Origin: PVC group bacterium
GTDB lineage: Bacteria; Verrucomicrobiota; Kiritimatiellia; CAIKKV01
DNA: 41,759 bases
Assembly: GCA_945898015.1 (NCBI GenBank)
Contig: CAMDGM010000006.1
Span: 75,032 to 116,790 of the forward strand
Reading direction: 5' to 3'
Shown here piece by piece: positions 33,216-41,759 of this stretch. Below the pieces are notes generated by a model, which saw only the letters and a program-made list of their open reading frames with translations, did no database searches and was not told the origin of the DNA. A program made the translations under genes and the position numbers. The stretch's first letter is position 1. Each line of letters opens with the position of its first letter.

Positions 33216-33246
33216 GGCGGCGTAGTTCAGCGACGAACATGGTGGC

Positions 33247-33276
33247 TCGACATCCCGGACCCTCGTCCGCTATATT
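33247..33276 (+). promoter_or_regulatory. Promoter of the PotD-like gene
   Basis: TCGACA (33247-33252), 18-bp spacer, TATATT (33271-33276): 5/6 matches in both hexamers. The spacer contains the inverted repeat CGGAC-CCTC-GTCCG (33256-33269), a possible operator. AAAGGAGG at 33286-33293 follows, 6 nt before the ATG. Confidence 0.6.
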
Positions 33277-33299
33277 TCACGCATCAAAGGAGGACGTTC

Positions 33300-34331
33300 A
33301 TGAATCGTATCGCCATGCTGGGTCTGGGTCTGAGTCTCGCCATCGCCACCGGGTGCGCCCCGTCCAAACCGGTGCTCCACGTCTACAACTGGGCCGACTA
33401 CACCAAGCCCGAGCTCATCGCCCAGTTCGAAAAGGACAACCAGTGCGTGGTCCGCGTGGACACCTTCGACTCCAACGAGGCCATGTATGCCAAGATCCAG
33501 GCCGGCGCCGCGGGCTACGACCTGATCTTCCCCAGCAGCTACATGGTCAAGCTCATGGTCCAGAACAACATGCTCCAGAAACTGGATCTGGCCAAAATCC
33601 CGAACGTCCAGCATGTGGATACCGCCATCCGCCGCATGATCGCCGACCCCTCGTTCACCCACAGCGTGCCCTACATGATGTGCAACGCCGGCATCGCCTA
33701 TGACGGCGACCGGGTCAAAGATTTCGAACCGTCCTGGGACATGTTCAGCCACGCCGACCTGAAAGGCCGCATGACCATGCTCAACGACATGCGCGAAACC
33801 ATCGGGGCCGCCCTGAAATTCAAAGGGTACAGCCTGAACTCGACCAACGACGAGGAACTGGCCCAGGCGAAAGACATCGTCATCGGCTGGAAAAAGAACC
33901 TGGCGAAATTCGAGAATGAGCAGTACAAAAATGGCATCGCCTCGGGCGAATTTCTGCTCGTGCATGGCTACAACGGCGACATCCTGCAGGTCATGGATGA
34001 AAAAACCAACATCGTCTACGCCGTGCCGAAGGAAGGCTGCTCAATCTCGTTCGATGAAATGGTGATTCCCAAGGACGCCAAGCAGGTGGAGCTCGCGCAC
34101 AAGTTCATCAACTTCCTGCATGAACCCAAGGTGGCGGCGGAAAACAGCGAATTCGTCTGCTACCTCTGCCCGAACACCGCCTCCTACCCCCTGCTCAGCG
34201 AGGAGTTCAAGGCCGACGCCTCCATCTTCATCCCGGCGGACCTGCTCGCCAAATGCGAAAGCATCGAGGATCTGGGCGCCAACCAGGCCAAATACACAAA
34301 AGTCTGGGACGCGATCAAAGCCGCGGAATAA
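33300..34331 (+). CDS. Spermidine/putrescine-type ABC substrate-binding lipoprotein (PotD-like)
   Basis: Extracytoplasmic solute-binding protein of 343 aa. A short signal peptide ends in a lipobox (IATGC, lipid-attached Cys19). The mature part opens LHVYNWADYTKPELIAQFEK, the hallmark of PotD/PotF polyamine-binding proteins, and continues with YDLIFPSSYMVKLMV and VPYMMCNAGIAYD. ATG 33300 is fixed by AAAGGAGG with 6-nt spacing and a good promoter; the upstream frame extension runs into the repeat and is discarded. No PotA, PotB or PotC gene is nearby, so its permease must be encoded elsewhere or it serves another role such as sensing. It faces the M50 protease gene convergently with a 6-bp gap. 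Confidence 0.92.
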   Translation: MNRIAMLGLGLSLAIATGCAPSKPVLHVYNWADYTKPELIAQFEKDNQCVVRVDTFDSNEAMYAKIQAGAAGYDLIFPSSYMVKLMVQNNMLQKLDLAKIPNVQHVDTAIRRMIADPSFTHSVPYMMCNAGIAYDGDRVKDFEPSWDMFSHADLKGRMTMLNDMRETIGAALKFKGYSLNSTNDEELAQAKDIVIGWKKNLAKFENEQYKNGIASGEFLLVHGYNGDILQVMDEKTNIVYAVPKEGCSISFDEMVIPKDAKQVELAHKFINFLHEPKVAAENSEFVCYLCPNTASYPLLSEEFKADASIFIPADLLAKCESIEDLGANQAKYTKVWDAIKAAE

Positions 34332-34337
34332 GCGCGT

Positions 34338-34955
34338 TTACAGCAGGATCTTGATCACAAAGCCGGCCAGCGGATTCAGGAACCAGTCGATCGCGTTCGT
34401 CCAGAGCAGGGCGATGAGGATCAGAAACCCGAACCGCTCGATCCGCAGATACGGCGCCACCCATTCGCTCGGCATCAATCCGACCGCCACGCGGGATCCA
34501 TCCAGGGGCGGGATCGGGATCAGGTTGAACAAGCCCAGGAACACATTGCACACGCACAAGGTGGCCAGCATAAAGATCGGAAGCCCGGTCGGCGCCAGCC
34601 AGGGTTGCGCGGCCCGGAAAAGCAACGCCGCCAGGATGGCGATGGCGAAGTTCGTGGCCGGGCCCGCCGCGCCGGTCAGCATGATGTCCCGCTTCGGATC
34701 CCGGAAATAGGAGGGATTGAACGGCACCGGCTTCGCCCAGCCCAGCACCGGCGCGCCGGTGAACGATAGCACGAGCGGCACCAGGATGGTGCCGAACAGG
34801 TCGATGTGCGCCAGCGGGTTCAGGGTCAACCGCCCCTGCATGCGGGCGGTCGGGTCGCCCAGCCGCCAGGCCGTATACCCATGGGCGATCTCATGCAAGA
34901 TCACCGACCCGAACACCAGCACCAGCGTAATCACTTTTTCAATAAGTCCGTCCAT
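34338..34955 (-). CDS. Site-2 protease-like M50 metalloprotease, small form
   Basis: Intramembrane zinc protease of the M50 family, 205 aa, the compact form without PDZ domain. The zinc motif HEIAHG is in the first helix (H21, E22, H25), and the third ligand is D152 in NLIPIPPLDGSR. GAAGPATNFAIAILAALL forms the conserved helix between them, and four to six membrane helices are visible. It starts at ATG 34955, 6 bp after the LarE-like stop, with GAGGGA overlapping the gap. Substrates of these small site-2 proteases are mostly unknown. It follows LarE-like and MnmA genes, probably cotranscribed with them. Confidence 0.92.
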   Translation of the reverse strand: MDGLIEKVITLVLVFGSVILHEIAHGYTAWRLGDPTARMQGRLTLNPLAHIDLFGTILVPLVLSFTGAPVLGWAKPVPFNPSYFRDPKRDIMLTGAAGPATNFAIAILAALLFRAAQPWLAPTGLPIFMLATLCVCNVFLGLFNLIPIPPLDGSRVAVGLMPSEWVAPYLRIERFGFLILIALLWTNAIDWFLNPLAGFVIKILL

Positions 34956-34961
34956 AGTCCC

Positions 34962-35798
34962 TCACTTCAGCGCTTCGTTCAAACTCCCCATCCGATACCC
35001 CTGCAGGTCCAGCGTCACATATCGCACGCCCGCTTTTTTCAACGCGCCCACAATGGCGTCCCGCCGGGCCACGGCCTTTTCCAGCTCGGCCGGCGGCACC
35101 TCGATGCGCCCGATCTCGCCATGCAGACGGACCCGGAAATTGGAAAAACCCAGGGCGGCCAGCGCTTTTTCGCTCTGCTCCACCACCGACAGGTTCTTCG
35201 CCGTGATCGGTGTGCCATACGGAATGCGGGAGGTCAGGCACGCGGTGGCCGGCTTGTCCGCCGTGGGCAGACCCAGCGCCCGGGACGCCGCGCGGATCTC
35301 CGCCTTGGTGAACCCAAACTCCTGCAGCGGCCGCTTCACGCCGTGCTCCCGCGCGGCCCGGGTCCCCGGCCGGTAATCGCCCGTATCGTCCGCATTGCTG
35401 CCGTCCACCACATCCGCCAACCCCTCCTGGTCGGCCAGCCGGCGCAAGGCGCCGAACAGCTCAGACTTGCAGTGATAACACCGGTCCGGCGGATTGGCCG
35501 TAAACACGGGGTTGGCCATCTCCTCCGTCGCAATCACCCGGTGGCGCAGCCCGAACTGCTTGGCCAGCGCGCGCGTCTCGCGGAGGTCCGCCCGGGGGAA
35601 GGACGGGGAATCCGCCGTCACCGCCAAGGCCGCACGCCCCAGAGTCCGGCTCGCCATCACCGCCAGGAAGGTGCTGTCCACCCCCCCGCTCCAAGCCACC
35701 AGCACCCCCTGCCGGCCGGTCAGCCAGCCGGTCAGCTCGTCGATTTTCGCTTTAATCGAGCGGGGCCACGCCACCGCGATCGTACTCTTTTTCTTCAC
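34962..35798 (-). CDS. larE: LarE-like ATP-dependent sacrificial sulfur transferase
   Basis: PP-loop pyrophosphatase family protein of 278 aa resembling LarE, which adenylates a carboxylate and donates its own cysteine sulfur to the nickel-pincer nucleotide cofactor. The PP-loop is SGGVDST at 37-43. RCYHCKSELF and DGSNADDTGDYRPG match LarE, and the sacrificial cysteine is kept in ATACLTSRIPYGT (about C187). GTG 35798 is preferred because it overlaps the MnmA stop (GTGA) with GGAGAAGG upstream; an ATG at 35816 would add 6 residues. No larB or larC is in the window, so the sulfur acceptor here is uncertain. Operon with mnmA. Confidence 0.87.
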   Translation of the reverse strand: MKKKSTIAVAWPRSIKAKIDELTGWLTGRQGVLVAWSGGVDSTFLAVMASRTLGRAALAVTADSPSFPRADLRETRALAKQFGLRHRVIATEEMANPVFTANPPDRCYHCKSELFGALRRLADQEGLADVVDGSNADDTGDYRPGTRAAREHGVKRPLQEFGFTKAEIRAASRALGLPTADKPATACLTSRIPYGTPITAKNLSVVEQSEKALAALGFSNFRVRLHGEIGRIEVPPAELEKAVARRDAIVGALKKAGVRYVTLDLQGYRMGSLNEALK

Positions 35799-36901
35799 AG
35801 GCCTTCTCCAATCCATCCGCCACCCAGAACTTCGTCACCGTCATACATCACCGCCGCCTGCCCGGGCGCCACGGCATATTGAGGTTCTTCGAACCGGACC
35901 CGCCAGGACGCGCCATCGGCGTGCAGGACCGCCCGGGCGCCGGCGTGGCGGTACCGCAGCCGCACCTCGCACGACAGACCGTCAGCCGGCGGTTCGCCCC
36001 GGATCCAATTGACCGAATCCACCCGGCAGGAGTCGCGCCGCAGCTCCTCGCGGGAACTCAGCACCACGGTGTCGGTGCCGGGACGGATTTCCTTCACATA
36101 AAGCCGTTCGCCGGAGGCCACACCCAGCCCCTTGCGCTGCCCGACCGTATAATGGATCAGCCCGCGATGCTCGCCCAGCACCCGGCCTTGCGAATCTTCG
36201 ATCGGGCCAGGACGGTGGTCTTCCGCCTCAAAAAGGGGATCGTAGTTCTCGCACTCGATGAAATCCTGGCTTTCCGGCTTGTCCGCGACATCCCCGAATC
36301 CGGCCTCGCGCGCCAGCCGCTGAACCTCCGCCTTTTCCAATTCACCCAGCGGGAACAGAATCCCCTTGAGCTGGTCCTGCGTCAGGCGGTTGAGGAAATA
36401 GGACTGGTCCTTGGCGGCATCGACCCCGCGCAGCAGGTGAAACGGGCCGGCGGGTGAGTCGGCCCGGATCCGGGCGTAATGACCGGTGGCGAAAGACTCG
36501 AAGGCCACGCCCAGCGTGCGGGCCTTCTCCAGGAGAAGCCCGAACTTCAACCGCTGATTGCACACCACACACGGGTTGGGCGTACGCCCCTGCCGGTATT
36601 CGCGCCGGAAATAGTCGAGCACGTCGCGGGAATATTCCCCCGCGAGCGAAATCGTGTGATGCGCGATGCCGATCCGTTCGGCGGCCGCGCGGGCGGCGGC
36701 CAGGTCGCGCGCTTCGCCGGGCCCGAAACAGCCGGACCGGCCCGTGTCGGGAAGCGCCACGGCCCCGTCCCAGATGGACATGGTGATGCCGACCACCTCC
36801 CACCCCTGCCGCTTGAGCAGCAGGGCAGCCACGGTGGAGTCCACGCCCCCGCTCATGCCCACCGCCACCCGGCCCGGCGCGTTTTTTTCTCTTATCGACA
36901 T
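35795..36901 (-). CDS. mnmA: tRNA-specific 2-thiouridylase MnmA
   Basis: Catalyses ATP-dependent 2-thiolation of uridine 34 in tRNA Lys/Glu/Gln; 368 aa, normal length. The PP-loop is SGGVDST at 17-23, the first catalytic cysteine region is NPCVVCNQRLKFG (C111, C114), and KPESQDFIEC replaces the more common STGICFIG region, with a Cys close to the expected site. HYTVGQRKGLGV is the conserved tRNA-binding segment. ATG 36901 is used; the frame upstream (to 37021) has no better start. The start lies 40 bp after a TATAAT box on the minus strand. First gene of the mnmA - larE-like - M50 operon. Confidence 0.95.
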   Translation of the reverse strand: MSIREKNAPGRVAVGMSGGVDSTVAALLLKRQGWEVVGITMSIWDGAVALPDTGRSGCFGPGEARDLAAARAAAERIGIAHHTISLAGEYSRDVLDYFRREYRQGRTPNPCVVCNQRLKFGLLLEKARTLGVAFESFATGHYARIRADSPAGPFHLLRGVDAAKDQSYFLNRLTQDQLKGILFPLGELEKAEVQRLAREAGFGDVADKPESQDFIECENYDPLFEAEDHRPGPIEDSQGRVLGEHRGLIHYTVGQRKGLGVASGERLYVKEIRPGTDTVVLSSREELRRDSCRVDSVNWIRGEPPADGLSCEVRLRYRHAGARAVLHADGASWRVRFEEPQYAVAPGQAAVMYDGDEVLGGGWIGEGL

Positions 36902-36940
36902 GCCCCAACCCCATCTCTCGCTTGACCCTTGTTGCAACCG

Positions 36941-36946
36941 ATTATA
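36941..36946 (-). promoter_or_regulatory. -10 box of the mnmA promoter
   Basis: Perfect TATAAT on the minus strand, 39 bp before the mnmA ATG. The hexamer at the -35 position (TTTCTT) is weak. The remaining gap 36902-37072 shows nothing else. Confidence 0.5.
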
Positions 36947-37072
36947 TGGGTGTTCACCTCGGAAAGAAATCACTATTCGTTCCGCGGCGGGAATAGAGCA
37001 TGGCCGGACAGGATCCGCCACGGGCGGCTTTCGTTAAATAGGCGATGCGCGCTACGGCTCGAACGCCTGCAT

Positions 37073-38179
37073 TCAGCTCGCGTAAAACCAATCGAGGTTC
37101 AGGATCGCGCCCTTCAGGGACATCGCCGCGCGCCCGAGTTTTCCCGGCGGATCGGGGTTTTCCATCCGAGAGGTGAAATAGGTGATGATCGCCTGACCGG
37201 TCCGGGTGAACGAGCAGGCCACGTTGCTGAACTCGATGGCGGGATCGTCCTCGATCCGCTTCCGGTGGATCCACGTGGCGCCCCCATCCCGTGATATCGC
37301 GCAGGCCAGAGGCGAGCGGCGGCCCTGGTGATCAAACTTCGGATCAAACTCGGAATGATTCCAAATCAGCAGGAGGTCGCCCGTCGTCGGGATGCGGGTC
37401 AGGCTGGGCATCGACTCCCCGCAGCTGAGCCCGGAGGTCTGCGGCTTGCTCCAGGTCAGCCCCGCATCGCGCGAGCGGGAAAGAAAGACCGACCCGAGCT
37501 GGTTGCGCATGGCCATGACCAGGAGCCCCCCGTGTGTCTCGGCGACATGGTTTTCCATCGTACCGCGGAGCGGCAGGGTAACCCAGCAGTCGGGCTCCCG
37601 CCAGGTCCGTCCGCCATCCTCGCTGAGATAGGCGCTCGAGCTGGACACGCACTTGGGAAAGGAGCCCCACACCGGAACATGCTCAACCGACTTCAGGAGC
37701 CGGCCGGAGGCAAGCCGGGTAAAGGTGTGGTTGGCGCCTCCGCGGGGCTGATGATCCCAGAGTGCGAGGGGCTCCGACCACGTCCGCCCGCCGTCGCAGG
37801 AGCGGCGAAGCAGGCCGGAGGCCTGCAAGGGCTCGTTCCAGACGAGATGGTGATATTTGAGGTAGAAAAACAAAACCTCGCCACCGGGCAGGACGATCAG
37901 GCTGGGATTATACACATTCAGGTCGCCGGCCTCCGGCGCGATTTCAATGCGGTGCTCGCCCCAGTGGCGGCCGCCGTCGGTCGAGCGCATCGAGGCGATG
38001 CTGGAGGGCGCCCCGTCGTGGCCGCCGTCGGGGCTGGCATGCATCTCGATCCAGGCCATCAGCAGCGAGCCATCCGCCAGCTCCGCAATCGTCGCGGAAT
38101 CGTTGCGCGGATGCGCCGCCGTGGCCGGCGCAATGGCCACATACTCCACCCCGTCCGCCGACTGTCGCCCTTCCATCAT
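37073..38179 (-). CDS. Sialidase-like BNR-repeat protein
   Basis: Six-bladed beta-propeller of the sialidase/neuraminidase superfamily, 368 aa. Five Asp-boxes are visible at about residues 66-73 (STDGGRHW), 127-134 (SCDGGRTW), 186-193 (SEDGGRTW), 236-243 (SRDAGLTW) and 296-303 (SRDGGATW). HPRNDSATIAELADGSLLMAW near the N-terminus is typical of bacterial exo-sialidase-like proteins. The classical RIP motif is not obvious, so activity on sialic acid is uncertain. No signal peptide, suggesting a cytoplasmic enzyme. It starts at ATG 38179, with a second ATG directly before it in codon order (MM). It stands alone; the inserted element begins 84 bp upstream. Confidence 0.85.
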   Translation of the reverse strand: MMEGRQSADGVEYVAIAPATAAHPRNDSATIAELADGSLLMAWIEMHASPDGGHDGAPSSIASMRSTDGGRHWGEHRIEIAPEAGDLNVYNPSLIVLPGGEVLFFYLKYHHLVWNEPLQASGLLRRSCDGGRTWSEPLALWDHQPRGGANHTFTRLASGRLLKSVEHVPVWGSFPKCVSSSSAYLSEDGGRTWREPDCWVTLPLRGTMENHVAETHGGLLVMAMRNQLGSVFLSRSRDAGLTWSKPQTSGLSCGESMPSLTRIPTTGDLLLIWNHSEFDPKFDHQGRRSPLACAISRDGGATWIHRKRIEDDPAIEFSNVACSFTRTGQAIITYFTSRMENPDPPGKLGRAAMSLKGAILNLDWFYAS

Positions 38180-38262
38180 GCCGCCCTGCCCTTCTGATAT
38201 TTACTGGTTCTACCATTTTCCAGACCGCGTGCCTAGACTCAAATCCGCTTATCCCGATCACC

Positions 38263-39016
38263 GGGTGTAAGACAAAATTCTGACGGCAGCAAGAAAAGGC
38301 CTTATTTCAACTGGCTTGGGATATACAGATGAATATACCGGTTACCGGGAGAATGTAATGCTTCAGCGTGAGTCGTCGTCACCGTCGAATCGCGACAGGC
38401 CTGTTGGTTGCCCGTGTGGGCGTGTCCGCTGCGGTTGCTCCGTTTCGGCCACGGCCTGACGGGCGCTTTGCCGCGCTGAGGGGCTCCGGCTGGATGAGCC
38501 GGGACCCTTATTCCACGTCTCATCGCCGTCGCCCCCCATCATCGGCAAATCGCCTCGTCAGGCCGTGGCGGGTCGAAACGGCGCAACCCCATAGCCATCG
38601 CGCGCCCACGGCTCTTTCGAGCACGTTCGGGCGGCGCGCGAGACGGCTTCCAACAAATGCCCGTAAGACCAAGGCTCGACTCTTTGAACGCCAATATTAC
38701 TGCGGGCTTGGCATGGGAACCGAAGTCGCGCGCCGCCCGAAGCGAGCGACAGCGAGTCGGGCGCGCGAGGCGCTTGGGCTTGCGGCGTTTCGATCAGGCG
38801 GACCATGACGAGGTGATTTTGCGATGATGGCGAGTGACGGCGGGGTGAGCTGGGCTCGTGCCCGTGAACCCCTAGCCGGAAAACGCCAGCGCGCAAAAGC
38901 ACCTGTCAGGGGACGCCCGAAACGCCGCATGCCGCTCAACCTTTCCGCCAGTCAGCCACAAGGCGTGCCATTAAGGCCCCGTCTTTAAAGGGGTATCAGA
39001 ATTCTGTCTTACACCC
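38263..39016. mobile_element. 754-bp nonautonomous element with terminal inverted repeats
   Basis: The left end GGGTGTAAGACAAAATTCTG (then A) at 38263-38283 is the reverse complement of the right end at 38996-39016, with one mismatch in 21 bp. Directly outside lie CCGATCACC (38254-38262) and CCGATCACT (39017-39025), a 9-bp target duplication with one mismatch. The right duplication overlaps the cysK stop codon. No transposase frame is inside; short frames look like chance. It contains dispersed-repeat copy B near its right end. GGG-starting ends with 8-9 bp duplications recall ISL3-type elements, but this is only suggestive. No other gene is seen in 38180-39020. Confidence 0.8.
38683..38966 (+). 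repeat. Dispersed ~285-bp repeat, copy B
   Basis: Matches copy A (32930-33215) in block fashion and almost equal length. It lies inside the TIR-bounded element; copy A has no such TIRs around it, so the repeat is a unit of its own. Confidence 0.75.
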
Positions 39017-39020
39017 CCGA

Positions 39021-39977
39021 TCACTCGCCCTCCTCGAACAGCACCGTCGACAGATACCGTTCGCCGGCGTCCGGCAGGATGACCACGATGGTCTTTCCGG
39101 AAAACTCCTCCAGGCGGGCCAGCCGCAGCGCCGCCGCCGTGGCCGCGCCGCAGGAGATGCCGACCAGCAGCCCTTCTTCCTTCGCCAGCCGGCGCGCCGT
39201 GGATACCGCCTCCGCGCTCTCCACCGTCTCGACACGGTCCACCAGGGAAAGATCCAGCGTGGCGGGAATAAAACCCGCGCCAATGCCCTGAATCTTGTGC
39301 GGGCCGGGCTTGAGTTCCTGGCCAGCCAGCTTCTGGGAAATCACCGGACTCTCCTTGGGCTCCACCGCCACGGACAGGATCTTCTTGCCGCGGGTGTTCT
39401 TGATGTAGCGCGACACGCCGGTGATGGTGCCGCCGGTGCCGACCCCGGACACCAGAACATCGATCGCGCCTTGCGTATCCGTCCAGATCTCCGGGCCCGT
39501 CGTCTTTTCGTGAATGGCGGGGTTCGCCGGGTTCTTGAACTGCTGCGGCAAAAAGTAGCGCTTCGGATCCGAGGCGGCGAGCGCCTCGGCCCGCGCGATC
39601 GCGCCTTTCATGCCTTCCGCGCCGGGCGTGAGAATCAGGTTGGCCCCGAACGCCGCCAACACCCGCCGGCGCTCGATACTCATGGTTTCCGGCATGGTCA
39701 GCGTCAGCTTGTAGCCCCGTGCGGCGGCCACATACGCCAGCGCGATTCCGGTGTTTCCGCTGGTCGGCTCGATGATCTCGACGCCCGGCTTCAGCACGCC
39801 GCGTGCCTCGGCATCCCAGATCATGGCGGCCCCGATCCGGCACTTGACCGAATAGGAGGGGTTGCGCCCCTCCACCTTGCCCAGCACGATCGCCTTGCTG
39901 CCCTCCGTAATCCGGTTCAGCCGGATCAACGGGGTGTTGCCGATCGACTCCGAGTTATCCACATATATCCGACTCAT
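39021..39977 (-). CDS. cysK: Cysteine synthase A (O-acetylserine sulfhydrylase)
   Basis: PLP enzyme forming cysteine from O-acetylserine and sulfide; 318 aa. PLP lysine K45 in [19 protein letters not shown], the substrate loop TSGNTG at 72-77, the GTGGT phosphate loop ([12 protein letters not shown]) and [11 protein letters not shown] near the C-terminus are all typical of CysK. ATG 39977 is preceded by GGAAGG. Third gene of an operon after metY and the HPr-like gene, 22 bp from the latter. The stop codon lies within the right target duplication of the inserted element, so the gene end was just spared. Confidence 0.95.
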   Translation of the reverse strand: MSRIYVDNSESIGNTPLIRLNRITEGSKAIVLGKVEGRNPSYSVKCRIGAAMIWDAEARGVLKPGVEIIEPTSGNTGIALAYVAAARGYKLTLTMPETMSIERRRVLAAFGANLILTPGAEGMKGAIARAEALAASDPKRYFLPQQFKNPANPAIHEKTTGPEIWTDTQGAIDVLVSGVGTGGTITGVSRYIKNTRGKKILSVAVEPKESPVISQKLAGQELKPGPHKIQGIGAGFIPATLDLSLVDRVETVESAEAVSTARRLAKEEGLLVGISCGAATAAALRLARLEEFSGKTIVVILPDAGERYLSTVLFEEGE

Positions 39978-39999
39978 ACCCGCCTTCCTTTTCTGTTCT

Positions 40000-41611
<1,612 letters not shown>

Positions 41612-41617
41612 ATCACT

Positions 41618-41752
41618 AGTGTCCGGTTAAAAACCCCGGTAAACACGGTTGATTCTGCGTGCCGTGTGATTCCGAAGTCGGTTGGTTTTCGGCAAACACC
41701 TGTAGAATGGGGGTTTTCTCGAATAAAGTAACGCTCAAAATCTGTAGAATGG
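41618..41752 (+). repeat. Possible edge of a mobile element at the right window end
   Basis: TAGTGTCCGGTTAAA (41618-41632) follows CTAG-containing sequence and resembles an insertion-sequence terminus. CTGTAGAATGG occurs twice, at 41700-41710 and 41742-41752, 42 bp apart. No coding frame is visible. The rest lies outside the window, so identity is open. Confidence 0.25.
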
Positions 41753-41759
41753 CGTACGG

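Noticed and set aside
33021..33299. N-terminal extension of the PotD-like protein
   Set aside because: Lies in the dispersed repeat and the promoter; the lipoprotein signal peptide begins at 33300.
38558..38902. 114-aa minus-strand open frame inside the TIR element
   Set aside because: Spans variable and conserved repeat blocks, has no family features and is not kept in repeat copy A.

Overview
The window is GC-rich and densely coded. Nothing in it is a marker gene (no rRNA, tRNA or ribosomal protein), so placement rests on gene content. That content includes a DUF6784/DUF6785-like membrane protein pair, several carbohydrate-active enzymes without signal peptides, a neutral-ceramidase-like protein, PHP and sugar-isomerase TIM-barrel proteins, GntR/LacI-hybrid and AraC regulators, and a hybrid kinase with a THI5-like sensor. 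Together these fit the PVC group, most likely Kiritimatiellota, Lentisphaerota or Verrucomicrobiota; this is an inference.

Layout. (1) 1-7910: a minus-strand CocE-type hydrolase and GntR-type regulator, divergent from a plus-strand hybrid histidine kinase that overlaps a GH20 hexosaminidase. (2) 7929-11732: a minus-strand catabolic operon of sugar isomerase/epimerase, esterase and GH35-like galactosidase. (3) 11733-13865: a scarred region with an internally deleted alpha/beta hydrolase and an AAA/DUF4143 ATPase between related repeats. (4) 13866-26524: a seven-gene, tightly coupled plus-strand operon of two OPT-like membrane proteins, a giant FtsX-type permease with a degenerate M28-like domain, a small FtsX permease, two MacB/LolD-type ATPases and a PqqD-like protein between them. 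This is the best candidate for an undescribed system. (5) 26525-28273: a REP-type Y1 transposase with its own direct and inverted repeats, plus gene scraps at its borders. (6) 28274-32892: a minus-strand operon of DegT-type aminotransferase, ceramidase-like protein and PHP protein, with AraC-type operator repeats upstream and the araC gene next to it. (7) 32893-34331: a dispersed repeat and an orphan polyamine-type binding lipoprotein. (8) 34338-38179: M50 protease, LarE-like and MnmA genes, and a sialidase-like BNR protein, all minus strand. (9) 38263-39016: a 754-bp element with terminal inverted repeats and near-perfect 9-bp target duplications, carrying a second copy of the dispersed repeat. 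(10) 39021-41555: a sulfur amino-acid operon metY - HPr-like - cysK.

The carbohydrate genes suggest degradation of amino-sugar, galactose and possibly sialic-acid glycans by intracellular enzymes, under GntR, AraC and hybrid-kinase control. The large ABC/OPT operon looks like a dedicated envelope transport machine whose substrate cannot be told from sequence. The intergenic regions hold many traces of small mobile elements, so this is a repeat-rich genome.
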